Below are positions 1 to 10,800 of a stretch of DNA of 64,000 nucleotides, piece by piece. The DNA comes from Acheta domesticus. Taxonomy: Eukaryota > Arthropoda > Insecta > Orthoptera > Gryllidae. The stretch lies in NCBI GenBank assembly GCA_031308135.1, contig JAHLJT010009419.1, positions 39,549,221-39,613,220 on the forward strand. The letters are read 5' to 3'. Under the pieces are notes generated by a model, which saw only the letters and a program-made list of their open reading frames with translations, made no database searches and was not told the origin of the DNA. A program made the position numbers and the translations under genes. The stretch's first letter is position 1, and each line of letters starts with the position of its first letter.

Positions 1-185
1 GCGGGCGGGGGAGGAGAAGCGGGAGCGGAGGCACGCGGGGCTATTGTGACGGTGGGGTCCGTGGAACGGCAACAGAGACTCGCCGCCGCCGCTCGAAAGT
101 CTTTGCCGGTGGGAGCGGAACGTGCTCTCCGCTCGCCGGGGAGGGAGCGGGACTGTGGAGGTCTGCGACGCAACTGTCTGTGGCA
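1..185. promoter_or_regulatory. CpG-rich island 1 (cut by window edge)
   Basis: G/C-dense sequence with many CpG from the first base, dropping sharply to AT-rich DNA near 200. It is truncated at the left edge, so it may be the end of a larger island or first exon upstream. No start codon context or splice donor can be assigned with confidence. The regulatory role is inference from composition. Confidence 0.4.
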
Positions 186-775
186 GGCACGTAGTTAAGG
201 GACTAAAGACATTCAGAACTTTAAAAAAAATCCGCGTAATATTGTGCGGTCAGTCCACGGATGGTTAAGTTCATTGTTGTTGTTTTAGGCAAATCTCAAA
301 GGCATTTAATCTTCCTTTGCTGCCAAAAAATACCGTAAAAATGATTAGAACGCATTTGAATTTCGTTGCAATGAAAAAGTAAAATTTTGTTACCAGGTTT
401 CGCTAAATGATACAGAATAATGTTGTCGTGACGTAACTGTTGAATACTCTTTTGTGAAATGTTCACACGTAAAGCCCCAACTATCCTCACCACGAAGAAA
501 ATTGCTGTTTGTCCCTTCCCTTCGATCTACCAGTGAGCGAGGGAAGGTGGAGCTGTTTGCTCTTGGATATACTAGCCATGGCGAAGGGGGCGTGTCCTGT
601 TCCCATCCAAAGCTATGCGCGATCGTGTTTGCATGATTTTAGAGGTAGCTTAAGACATTATTATTCTGTTACAGGCTAATAAATGTTGCCTCTAAGATTA
701 ATGAATTTTAGTAGAATTTTGTCTTTTCAGCACTGCTTGTTAAACCGAAAAGGTTGCAATATTTTTCTGATTCTT
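186..775. other. AT-rich stretch, nothing recognised
   Basis: No ORF beyond 65 codons, no repeat partner elsewhere in the window and no RNA-like fold noticed. It ends where the first family A repeat begins. Confidence 0.5.
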
Positions 776-1645
776 ACTTTCCCGTGTACATACGTATATA
801 CGGAGTAATATACGTCGTATAGGGAAAGTTATGTAATGCTGCGGAAAATAATTTCGAGATTTCAACGGAAATACATATTTTGGGGTCCCCTGACACTGAA
901 AAAGTGTTTTTTTCTTCAAAACGTCCGTCTGGTGTGTGAACAGAACCAGCGCCTAAAGCATGCGTAGGATTTTGTACATATTTAATAAACCCCTGTCGAT
1001 CTGACTCGAGTCGAAGCATTGAGATTTTGAAAAACATTCTTTAAATTCCGCATTTTCAGAAACTCTCAAACGCCATTTTCCCATAAATGGCTCCGAATTT
1101 TTTCTTAAAACTTTTCGAACGGATAGTGCTAATAGCACTCTTTAATATGATGTAAAGTTCATTTTGGGGTATTTTTTTGTTTTTTCGAAAATTACACGAA
1201 GATAATTTTTGTGAAAGATCTCTCGCATAGTTAATATGCATATTTCCAGCATCTTGTAAATACTATTGTATTTGTGAGTGTAAGTGCTTCAAATGATTTA
1301 AAATGAAGTTTTTTCGAAAACTCAAAACTTTTCCGTGAAAACCGAGGTTCAAATTTTGAATTGACAGTAGCGCTTAAACGCCTTTTTCTTTAAAACGGCT
1401 CCAAATTTTTCAATGAAAAATGCCATTTATGAAGTGGTTTTACTGTTTTTTTTAATATTCTTAAAATAATATTTCCGTTCTACTATTAGGAAACCAAAAA
1501 ATTTACAGAATGTCAAAAAGATGTACTTTAGGCGGCGATAGATGACAGTGGCAAGAAAATGTGGCAGTTCCCGAATAGCTAGCAGAGACCAAAGGAAATA
1601 GAAAACTAATACGGGAAAGTCTGCCATTCTGTGGTACCATTAGTT
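776..1645 (+). repeat. Family A composite repeat, copy A1
   Basis: Begins ACTTTCCCGTGTACATACG and carries near its 3' end the inverted form ACGGGAAAGT (1611-1620), followed by a short conserved tail ending about 1645. The tail matches, in reverse, the start of the copy at 38515. Two internal blocks around 1075 and 1380, each with the 'aaacgcc...ggctcc' motif, are spaced about 305 bp apart, so the element is built of diverged tandem units. No coding capacity is seen. It is interpreted as a non-autonomous mobile element; superfamily unknown. Confidence 0.75.
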
Positions 1646-2112
1646 TTTATTAAAATACGTCATAAAGATACACCCACAGTACACGTTATCGAAGAACTTG
1701 CCTCTGAATTACTTTCGGCAATCCACTTTTTTGAATCCAAGAAGATGGGAATTTCCCTGGAAGTTTGAGATTTTCCCAGGCGAAGTTACGGATTTTGGAT
1801 TTTTCTTAATTTGCATTTCTTTTAGCAATGCTAAACCGCAGAATAGATGTTGCTGCCGAGCTTCTCACAAGATTGCGTCAGAGCAAGGCTCTTCTCGAAT
1901 CGTTTACTTCCTGTGCCTGTCTTGTTCTGGTTGGGTGTCTTCGGCTTGGAGGTCGCTCGACTCGGTAGATCAAGCAACAGACGTGTCTTATCGCAGGAAT
2001 CGGCCAAGGACGACAAACACGTCAGAATTGGTTTTTGTTAGATGTAGGTTACCTAGATACCATGTGGATTTTCACTATTCCACTGTATTCAGTACCATTT
2101 TTCTCGTACCTT
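1646..2112. other. Unassigned sequence
   Basis: Mixed composition. A 172-codon open frame runs from 1698 into the following MITE, but it has no recognisable domain and crosses the repeat boundary, so it is not called as a gene. Confidence 0.4.
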
Positions 2113-2343
2113 CAGTGGCGGATCCAGGGGGGAAGGTCATGGGGTCATGCTTCCTCCCCCCAAAAGTTCTACAGTTTTCGTATGTTACCTTACTTTATTT
2201 GGCAAAATTGATTTAAATATTTATTTCGTAGAATTATGTAATTTAAAAAATATTGTTTAGTATAATATATACAATATAATGTTTATTATTTAACAAAATT
2301 CTATGATGGTCCCCTCCAAAATGATCGACTGGATCCGTCCATG
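2113..2343. mobile_element. MITE with CAGTGGCGGATCCAG terminal repeats
   Basis: The left end reads CAGTGGCGGATCCAG and the right end CTGGATCCGTCCATG, an imperfect terminal inverted repeat of about 15 bp. The AT-rich interior has no ORF. The inner part (CT-rich block, then an AT-rich core ending in a GATGG-CCCCTCC-AATGATCG motif) is shared with 13840-14060. No clear target duplication. CAG...CTG-like ends suggest a hAT-type MITE, which is inference. Confidence 0.65.
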
Positions 2344-3654
2344 CCTTCAGAAATTGTTAGATGTAAAAGCAGTTCTCTGAGTTGGATTAGTTTCTATTTT
2401 TTCATCTGCACTAATGAATTTACGCGCTTTATTTTGAGAAATGTATAGTAAGGATAGTTTTAGAATTTTCGTTACTATTGCTTTGTAAATATCACATTTG
2501 TACGTAAACTTGTCATTTTAGTAATGCAAAGTGTACATATTACATACGTCTCTCGTGGATTTATATCGAGGCGTGGCCGAAGGAATATGAGAGCAGCTGT
2601 TGCCAGGAAAAACATTTGGAATTCACGACATTACGAGATTATATATCTGTCACCGTGCCGAGGAGATAAACTATGTAAAAGCTTTTGCGAATAGATATCT
2701 TGAAAATAGCCCTCGAGGTCGTAGACTCGGCAACAAAACGAATCCGCAGAAACGGTCGGTCGTTTTCTGGCAGGGGATTGTCGCGGCAGACATCGAAGTT
2801 GGGTCAACGAACGTTGTGAGGTTAGGATGTGTGGCCGGTGAAACAGTCACCTCGAGTGCAGGAGGAAATGAAATGAAGACGTAGTCTTGGAGTAATAATG
2901 ACGCGATTACCGCTCGGAATTTAAATTTGTTTGAACTATTGCCAAATGTATCTCTAGTTTTAGTCTCGAACTGAACCGAAACTTCAATCGTCCTTGACCG
3001 AATGCTGTAGTGTGTTGAGCCACTGCAGAAGAGGTAGTTTGCCAAAGAAGAGATTTGTCCCTGGTCCAACACTGTAGAATGAAGTGTTGGCTAAATTTTC
3101 ACCCGCCCAAAAAACCCACCTGGGTTAAAAAAACACATAAGTTTTGAAAATCCGTAAAAAATCATTAAATGTGTAAATGATTTTTCAAATTATTTTAAAT
3201 AACGTAACAAATTCCTTTATTATCCAGCGTACAAGAGTAGCGTCTCAGCAAGCATACAAGAGTACGCTTGCTGATGTGGTTCTCGTAGTTTCGGATTGCG
3301 AACCTTGAGGGGATTTCGATTGATAGTGTTTGACGCCATGACTTGGGGTGGGGGCTTGAAAGGCATGTTCTTCGCCACCAATTTAAGTGGGAATCCAACC
3401 TTTTCAGTATACATTAAATGCATTGCTAAGTAGTAGACCGCCCCGATCGCCACACCCCTTTCTCGCTAATGTCCGCGCTGCCAAGGACATGTGAGAAAAT
3501 AAGTTTGTAAACTCGAAGCATCGTGTCCCTGAATAGAACCTTCATTCCTGCCACGAGTTGGTGTAGTATTTCTCTCCCTCCCTTAACAACTCCAGGCAAG
3601 ACGATATGGAACAATTCGCTGAAGAGAGACAGATTGTTACATTGGCAGTGCTCT
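2344..3654. other. Unassigned sequence, no gene seen
   Basis: AT-rich with a short moderately GC-rich portion around 2570-2880. Overlapping short frames occur on both strands (the longest 133 codons, minus, 2671-3072), but none shows a domain or splice context that I can recognise. Confidence 0.4.
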
Positions 3655-3831
3655 TATAGTGCGATTTTCGTAACTTTGTCCCTGACAGGAATCAGCTGTT
3701 CAAGGTTTCATCCAATAGGGAGCTTGAACGTCACCATAGTGACGTCACTATCGCGAAATATAAGCTCCCGATTGGATGGCAGCGAAACAGCTGATTCCTG
3801 TCAGGGACAAAGTTACGAAAATCGCAGTATA
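3655..3831. mobile_element. Palindromic MITE with CRE-like core, copy 1
   Basis: The two halves are inverted copies of each other: the left arm starts TATAGTGCGATTTTCG and the right arm ends CGAAAATCGCAGTATA, with about 85 bp per arm. The centre carries GTGACGTCAC, containing the CRE octamer TGACGTCA at 3740-3747. A second copy lies at 42824-42999. Ends rich in TA fit a Tc1/mariner-type MITE with TA target duplication, but the boundary is ambiguous by 2 bp. Confidence 0.85.
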
Positions 3832-4320
3832 ACGCGGGATTTCTTTATTTACCTTTTCGATTTTACGCGGCAAGGACTAGGGGTTAGAATAGTGATCTGA
3901 TCTGACGCGTGTTAAACTTTCTTTTTTCTCTTAAGTCACTTTTTAACAAAAAAAAGTGCTTGGAGCTCTGGTGAATATGGCCCCAATAATTTAATAAAAG
4001 TGTATCTTTCTTCATAAATTTGTACAATTGAGGGTTTTCTTACAAGAACCAAACAAGTCCAAAGTTCTATAATTTGAGAGATTTCACCAAGTTATTCCCT
4101 GGCACTATCTGCTGGGACATTTTCTTTCGTAAAGTGCCAAACACACAGATATTAGGCGGGACAAAATCATAAATTCACGTCTGTGCACGTCTACGCTAGG
4201 AAGTTTTGGTGCCTCGTGAAAAATCTCGAATTTGGAGTACTTTCGTTCGTTGAAGAAAACCTTCAATTATTTAATTATTTTAAATTACAAAGGCTACCTT
4301 ATTTTCTTATACACACACCA
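3832..4320. other. AT-rich stretch, nothing recognised
   Basis: No ORF, repeat partner or structured RNA noticed between the palindromic MITE and the SINE. Confidence 0.5.
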
Positions 4321-4810
4321 GTAAAGGTAGCTCAGATCAACTGATATCACTGCATTGCCTCTTTCCTGGAGGTCCTAGGGTTCGAGTCCCGACAGGGGAG
4401 GATGTTCGCCACGTAGCTAGGTCGAATTCAGTCGTAGTCAGGAAGAGAATTCTAGAGGATGGCTGCTCAGATCGGTAATTTTCCGGGGTTTCTCCGATCA
4501 ACACCAGGCGAATGCCGGAGCAGTACCGTAACAAATGGGCCAAGGACTGCGCGCAAACTTTCCTTCCTATTCCTTGCCCTATCCTCACTCCTTACATACA
4601 CGTACATGCACTACACTGCCACTCTTGTTGGGAGACCAGTCGGGAGCTTAGAGATCGTCCCGGCTGGGGCAGTGCCCCGCTGGTGGAAGATACGTGGAGA
4701 AACCCCCGTAAGCTGATGTAGGTCGGCATCAGATCTCGTCATCCAGCGGGGGAATATCACAGTGACCTTCCGAGATAAAAACTCGCAGTACACTTACGAG
4801 ACTATTGACC
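4321..4810 (+). mobile_element. tRNA-derived SINE, family S, copy 1 (full 5' head)
   Basis: The 5' head looks like a tRNA: an A-box-like TAGCTCAGATCAACTG at 4328-4343 and a B box GGTTCGAGTCC at 4379-4389, the internal RNA polymerase III promoter arrangement. The body from about 4420 to 4680 is clearly homologous to 33795-34080 (shared blocks around the 'gaatgccggagcagtacc' motif and 'gggagcttag'). This copy has an extra ~10-bp 'gggagaccagtc'-type local duplication in the body. The 3' end is not sharply defined. Non-coding; short frames inside are incidental. Confidence 0.8.
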
Positions 4811-5394
4811 TTAGAAGTTGACGCGCCCGCAGTCATTAATCAGTAATTGTTATTCATTTGGACTACATGTATTAACTATTTAAAAAATATTAGGAACCCT
4901 GGTAATTGGCGATGCGTAGGTCCCTTGACATTAATCCTGCCCTGCCCACAAGTTGTTACCCAAACTGCAAAGAAAAAAATGTTCATGACCGCAGCAAGAT
5001 CCGCAGCTGTTCGGTTTGAGGCACCGAGTTGACATTCTATGGTGCTAACCAGTTGACCCACTACACCGACCGCGTTATTTAAGTGAAATAACAACGGGAA
5101 TTTATGTCATTAAATGCAAAGTGTGAATTTTTATCAGTTTCATATTTGAAATTGTTGTTATGCGTACTATCCAATGTAGACTGGTTCCTTCATAGAAATG
5201 AGGTAATAATGCGTTAATTTATTGTTCAAAAGGTGCTAGCTTGTCACCATCCCAGGTTATAACGGTATCTGAATAGCACCTCTTACACTTAGGATGTCAG
5301 AGTCTCGAGTGACATTAAAGGCGATCATGGAAAGCGGCTCATCGAGAAGTCCGAAGAGAAAATGAAAGTAAGAGACCCCGAGGCTGAAACATCC
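4811..5394. other. AT-rich stretch, nothing recognised
   Basis: No supported feature between the SINE and CpG island 2. Confidence 0.45.
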
Positions 5395-5700
5395 CCGAAG
5401 TCGTCGGTGAATCCGGAGCGCTGGGGAGTGTGGTTGGCCCGTGGCTCCGCGGAGCCGTTGCGCGCCATCGACGCGACGCGACGCGACGCGCCCGTCGCTC
5501 CGTGCGTCCCGCGGGATGCGAGCGCGCTCCCTATTCGGCCTCCGGCTGCTCCGGGCCGCGCGCGCCTTTAAAGGCAGTGCCCTCCCGATCCGCCTTTGAC
5601 GGCGTCGGCGTCACTCCCTCGCGAACGACCTCCCGGCCCCTTTATGCACTTGCTGTGTGCCCGAATTGGCGCCCACTGGCGGACGGAGATGCCACTTACT
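5395..5700. promoter_or_regulatory. CpG-rich island 2
   Basis: Abrupt rise in CpG density with a short (CGACG)n-like run at about 5468-5491. Open frames on the plus strand are Arg/Ala/Pro-rich and look compositional. Promoter or enhancer role is inferred from composition only. Confidence 0.45.
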
Positions 5701-7184
5701 TTGGCTCAGTAACAAAACGTTGATGTTCATTTTCATCGATTGTCGCGGAGGTCGGTAACGAACGTATTCATGGTTTGGTGATTGGGGAAACTTTACCTCA
5801 AAAGTAAGAATTTCCCTTAGATTAATATTTGTAATAGGTTCATGTTTAATTTTATGCTGATGTCGATGGTCCTGTTTTATTGTTATTAAATAATGTTATT
5901 TCGATATTACAGATTTACAAAGTATTTTCAATAAATAACACACGTTTAACCTTAAATGCGCTGAGTGGATAGTTGACGTAATCATACAGTTCTGCCTTGC
6001 CAGAAACTCCCGTCTCAAATTACTTGTCCGCATGATTAATTCAAGCACTACGATTGATTTAGTGTTCGTTCTTAATGTTGACTTACCGTTCTTAATGTTG
6101 ATGTACCGCTTACTGAAGGACATAGGCATTCTGCATTTGCTGACGAATTCAGTGTAAAGTAGAAGTAATCTAATCGCGTTCGCGAAGTAGACCGTAATGG
6201 CGGACTGGAGAGACTAGCGATTATCGATTCACCGGGCGCTTTATACTTTATCCATTCCCGACCAACACGTAACTAGTGCCAAGCCCGTTAATGAAGATGG
6301 TGTTCAGAGATAATAAACAAGAATTATTGCTGATAGTTGTAAAATCATTATATTTTTGTCTTTCTTTAAACCATGTGAATATCACGAAAGTGGCAAAGAT
6401 GAAATATTTCATGTTCATTTGATTTTTATCTCGTGGCTAGCAAATCGGGGCGAGTCATCCACGCACTCTCATACATTTGCAACATCAAAGCAAGACCTGT
6501 GATAGTTATGAACTCCCACATTTCATTTAAAGGGGATGCGCTAAACTACTTGATATATTTTTTGGTCAGTCATTGATATAATGTTTTGTGACTAGTTATA
6601 TTCTGGCGTTTTAAGTAGTGTTTGCCATTATATCGGGGGTAATTCTTGTTTGTACTTTCACCTAATCCTGTTCTAGAGGCATTTCAATTCAGTGATTAAA
6701 GCATAACACTGGATATCGTAGTCGTATATTCCTTTCCAAGTGGATTTCGATAGTTTAACGTTTAGAGAGCGTGAGGCTGCCAGTTGTACTCTCCCCAGTG
6801 GAATAACAGACAATTGAGATTTCGTATCATTGAGATTTAATCTAATTGTTGAACCCCTCTAGCTTCTAAAGGCTCCTTCTAGCTTCTTCACATCAATGCT
6901 CTTGAGATAACCGTTTCTCTATAAGTATTGTATGGTAATGTGAAGTGATGATACACGAGGAAAGGTTAGTGCAGCGATTAGTTATATAGTTCTATGGGCC
7001 CAGATTGTACATTTTTCTTTCTTGTGTAGTGAAGGAAAAACAGCATTTGATGCTTAAAAATTGCTCAGGTCCCATTTACAGCGATCATTCTGATTTTTCA
7101 AGCATTGCAAGAAATAACCATTACACAAGTACAATATTGGTAATAGAGATTTTCCTTACTGAAATGTGTTCTAAAGAATCTATC
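5701..7184. other. AT-rich stretch with a 20-bp tandem duplication
   Basis: No gene supported. At 6068-6107 a 20-bp unit (GTTCTTAATGTTGA core) is present twice in tandem. The remainder has no long frame or repeat partner that I noticed. Confidence 0.5.
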
Positions 7185-7475
7185 TTTAAATAAGGTCATG
7201 TACAATTTTTTTGAGAAAATGAGTAGGTTTCGCAAAGTTTTTGCTTGAAGTAAAGTTGTTGTTGTTTTTTTTGTTTTTGTTTTTTCCTTCCTTCCTTCCT
7301 TCCTTCCTTCCTTCCTTCCTTCCACAAACTCTGCTCCAATTTTTTTCTTTCAAATGTTCCCTCGGGTAGAGCCGTAAACGCTTTAAAAATGGTGCAAGTT
7401 TCATATTCCGTAACTCAGTATTTTCGAAAATTGCAAACTAAAATTAGCACCGCAAAGCTACATCATTGGTGGAAG
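7185..7475 (+). repeat. Family A repeat, internal fragment A9
   Basis: Shares the 'aaggtcatgtacaattttttgaga' block and the 'ctccaatttttttctttca' block with copies at 17570-17800 and 61590-61680, in the same order. Neither terminus is present. A (CCTT)n microsatellite sits between the two blocks. Confidence 0.6.
7285..7323 (+). repeat. (TTCC)n microsatellite
   Basis: About nine to ten perfect TTCC units following a T-rich tract, within the family A fragment. Read on the minus strand it gives the repetitive Lys-Glu-Gly-Arg frames, which are not genes. Confidence 0.95.
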
Positions 7476-8189
7476 AGATTTTTTTCCTAAATGAAATAGG
7501 TTCTTTAAAACTAGATATTGATATAATGTAAATGAAAATCAATTGTGTTTTTAATTGCGAACTCAAATATTCAACTATTTTTGCAGCTTCGGGAAGGTTG
7601 AGTTTAACGGAAAGGATAGTGGAGTAGGTGTAACATGAACGGCGTACTAAGTCTTAAGAACCAGACATCGAATTCTAGCAGAATTGGAAACGTTTGCAGG
7701 TTTAGTGTTATACTTATGCGTAGTCGTAAATGTGAGAAAGTACGTGCTGTTGTAGCGTCACCTAAGATTTGTTTTTCTTTTTTTCGTTCATTTCCAGATG
7801 TTAATGAAAACGTCACTTGCATTGGCCAAATGCATCCAGGGCTTTGGAAATTCTCGTCTGGAATCATACGAGAGTCCTTTAGTCCGAAACATTTATTTTA
7901 TTACGAGATTTTTTTGAAATGAAACGGAGTGGGAATTAATGGTATTCAGTGTTTAAGTAAAACATGAAAGAAGATTTTGCTCAGATGAGTGTAACTCAGA
8001 ATTTTTAGGTGTTGCATGTGGGCGTGAATTTGTGACATCGATTTTCAGAGTAAAAGGAAAGAATATTATTTTTCAATGAACGTTAAATTTAAATTATGTA
8101 TATTGTATAGTTATTACATTAATACGGCATGTTAAATTTTGGGTAGGTCGTTTAATGAATGAATCCACGTTTAATTCCTCTAGCAATGG
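7476..8189. other. Unassigned sequence
   Basis: Moderately AT-rich. Overlapping 87- and 95-codon frames on opposite strands (7604-7922) have no recognisable domain and are not called. Confidence 0.4.
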
Positions 8190-8890
8190 CGCACCACTCG
8201 AGAGCAGTTTGCCTTCCGCGATGTAGGCCGCGTGGAATGCGAAGCACGCGAACGGACAGGCCGATCGCTGCAAACTCAAGCGGCGCTGGCGGCCGCGCCG
8301 GGGTTTGCAGCGAAGCGCCGCCGTCGATGACAATCGGGGACGCGATCCGCGAGAGCTGTTTGCGCAGGTGGACGGCAGCGCGCGCGCCCGCCCCGATATT
8401 GACCCATCTCCTCTTCCTCCACGTCCGCAGCAGCATCTGCGGCTGCGGCGGTGACGGCCGGTCAAGTAGCGAACGGCGGAGATGCGTCGCCGAGTAGCCG
8501 GCAGAAGTGGCGGCTGCGGCGCGGCGGCAGCCTCGAGACTTTCTCTCGCGAGACGCGGGCGGGTTGTTCGCCGCCGCCGCCGCCTGCCTTCCGAAAGTGG
8601 AGCGAACGCGAGTGGCGGACGCGCCACGGCGATCGACCGCGTTTTGAAGGCCTCTCGATGACCGCGTGTCCGGCCGGTTGTCGCGTCGCGTCGCAGGAAA
8701 CACGCGTGCCTCGCCCCGCTCTCGCTGTCTGCTGCGCGCGGTGCGTCGCGTCGTCTGGGACGCGGCGGTCGCGAGCGTTTTTTTTCGGGTGTAAGTTGAT
8801 GCGGGCGAGTCCGAGTGGAAATGCCGGTTCGGGGGGGCGGGTTTGAATGCTGTCCGCGGATCGGCCGCTTTTGGGTGTACTGGGTGCACG
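8190..8890. promoter_or_regulatory. CpG-rich island 3 (about 700 bp)
   Basis: One of the two longest islands. CpG density is so high that several frames stay open on both strands, including two overlapping minus-strand frames of 289 and 294 codons. These encode Arg/Ala/Pro-rich strings with no domain, and two long frames overlapping out of phase are expected from base composition. Best read as a candidate promoter or first-exon island. Confidence 0.5.
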
Positions 8891-10299
8891 TTGTCCTCTC
8901 GCTCCACAACTCTCTCTCCCAAACTTCTCGTATTGAGTGAAACTGATATCTTGTGGGCACCATATGACAATATTTTGCTTGCTGTTATTTCGATATATTT
9001 TCTATGATCCCGCCTATGTACGCATCCCCCGAGCAATTAGTAGATTTCCAAATGCCTGTGTAAAGTGTTATCTATTGACGCATGGGTCGACGCAGGATCC
9101 GCGTTTGCTCACTGCGTAGGACCAACGGAAATAGGCTGTAAGTTGCTTAGTATCGGTTGTATGCGATATTGTGCTATTGAAAGCGTGGAGACATCTCTCT
9201 CTTCAAATGGAATAATATTTTTTTTCTTGGGCAGGACGGTGGAATGACTATTTGTTGACTCGAAATGGTCGGGTAGAAACCGCTTCGGTTTCATCTGCGT
9301 AATCTATAGGACGTGATCTTTTCAAGCAATACAATCGTTTTAGAACAGCATCTGAGTGTGAGAGAGCTTTTCTGCCGTACTTTCTTTCTTAAGGCACGTC
9401 CCATCATATTGTGCTTGGCAGACTTAACGCGATTGCTCTGATGATAGTAGATGCCCTGTACCGATCCTCGCTTGCTGTTCTTTCCCGACCCTACGAACAC
9501 TTCATTCTTTTGTGTAATATCACTTTATTATTCGTATATGTAAAGATATGAGTTTGTATTATGTTCTCGAGTAATAATTGTAAACGTAATTGTCGAAAGT
9601 ATTTGTAAACGTTATTGTATATTGTGTTCCTATTGTTGTATCATCTGTATTAGCACTGCATCGCGCCTGGCGTAGCGTACGGATTCGACAGCATTAGTAT
9701 CGACCGAATCGTCACTTGCGTTCTATCGAGTAAGGATTTTTAGTTCAGTTACTCTGCTGGGAATGGGAAATTTTTATTTGGCTCCAGGATGTTTCTGAGA
9801 CTAATGTTTTTTTTTGTTTGATTCTTCGCTTCGATGTTCTGCGCCATTTCCTGCTTCGACACGGTCGTTTGAAGCAGTGTCGGGCGAAACTCAGTTCATA
9901 ATCGGAACCGTTGGAGTTGTAGACGTTAATGTTGAATTATGCCGTGAATTCGTATTCGGAAAACACTCCCACCTGTATATTTGAAAAAAATATGTCTAGC
10001 ATGGATTAACTACTCAAAGTAATATGACACGTTATATATGTTCATAGTTCGACAATGATTATGCGTTACTTCATTGCCAAGGGACAAGAGACCATTTTAA
10101 TAATAGCTAATATAATGGTAACTTTCTTACGCTAGCCTATCTGGTCAAGAAAGATTGCCGTGAAGGTTTTAACTGTTTCAGTGGACTCATATACTTGTAC
10201 AATTTAGGTGCATGTGTTTTTGTATCGGTGCCTGAGGTCAATTGGGCTACAAGCGTGGCCCTGACCACACCCCTTTGGTTGTCTGCCAGAACGGAGCTT
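8891..10299. other. Unassigned sequence between islands 3 and 4
   Basis: AT-rich to neutral, no ORF above about 70 codons, no repeat partner in the window noticed. Nothing supported. Confidence 0.45.
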
Positions 10300-10800
10300 C
10301 GTTAGAGATGTTCTCGATGCCGCATTCCGCCGAAGAGCGCCCGTGTTAGGATATCCGCTCCGCCACCGCAGACGCGTGCGTGTGCGTGGGGCGGGCGTGC
10401 GCGTCCTCGACGGCGCGTTGCGTCGCGCCGCCAGCACGCGTGACACCACACGGGTGGGGGGCGGGGCCCTGCGCGAGGTGCTCTGCAACGCTCCGCTCCG
10501 CGTCCGCGCCGGGGCGCCGCCGCACCGCCAGCGACGAGTCGATGGCTGCGCTGCGCCGCACCGCGCCACGCCGCGCCGTGCCGACCTGAATTAGGCCAAG
10601 GTCGCGAACGCGGCCGATTCCTCGACCGCTCGGCTCGGTCCGGCGGCCCGGCCTCCGCGCGCGCGCCCCGCCCCCCTCGCCGCGTCGTCACACCCCGCTC
10701 CGCGTGCCCTCGCCCGCCCGCGAACCCACGCCCACCCGCCCGGCGCCGGCATGGGCGGTGGCGTGGGGCGCCGCCTCGCTGCGGGACCGCCCGATGCTTG
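10300..10800. promoter_or_regulatory. CpG-rich island 4
   Basis: Very dense CpG for about 500 bp, with open Arg/Ala-rich frames on both strands that look compositional. The boundaries are sharp on both sides. Possible promoter or first exon; no donor site assigned. Confidence 0.5.

Noticed and set aside
1698..2216. 172-codon plus-strand frame
   Set aside because: Runs across the left boundary of the MITE at 2113 and has no recognisable motif.
8094..9036. Two overlapping minus-strand frames of 289 and 294 codons
   Set aside because: They overlap out of phase inside a CpG island, encode Arg/Ala/Pro-rich strings with no domain and are expected where stop codons are rare because of GC content.
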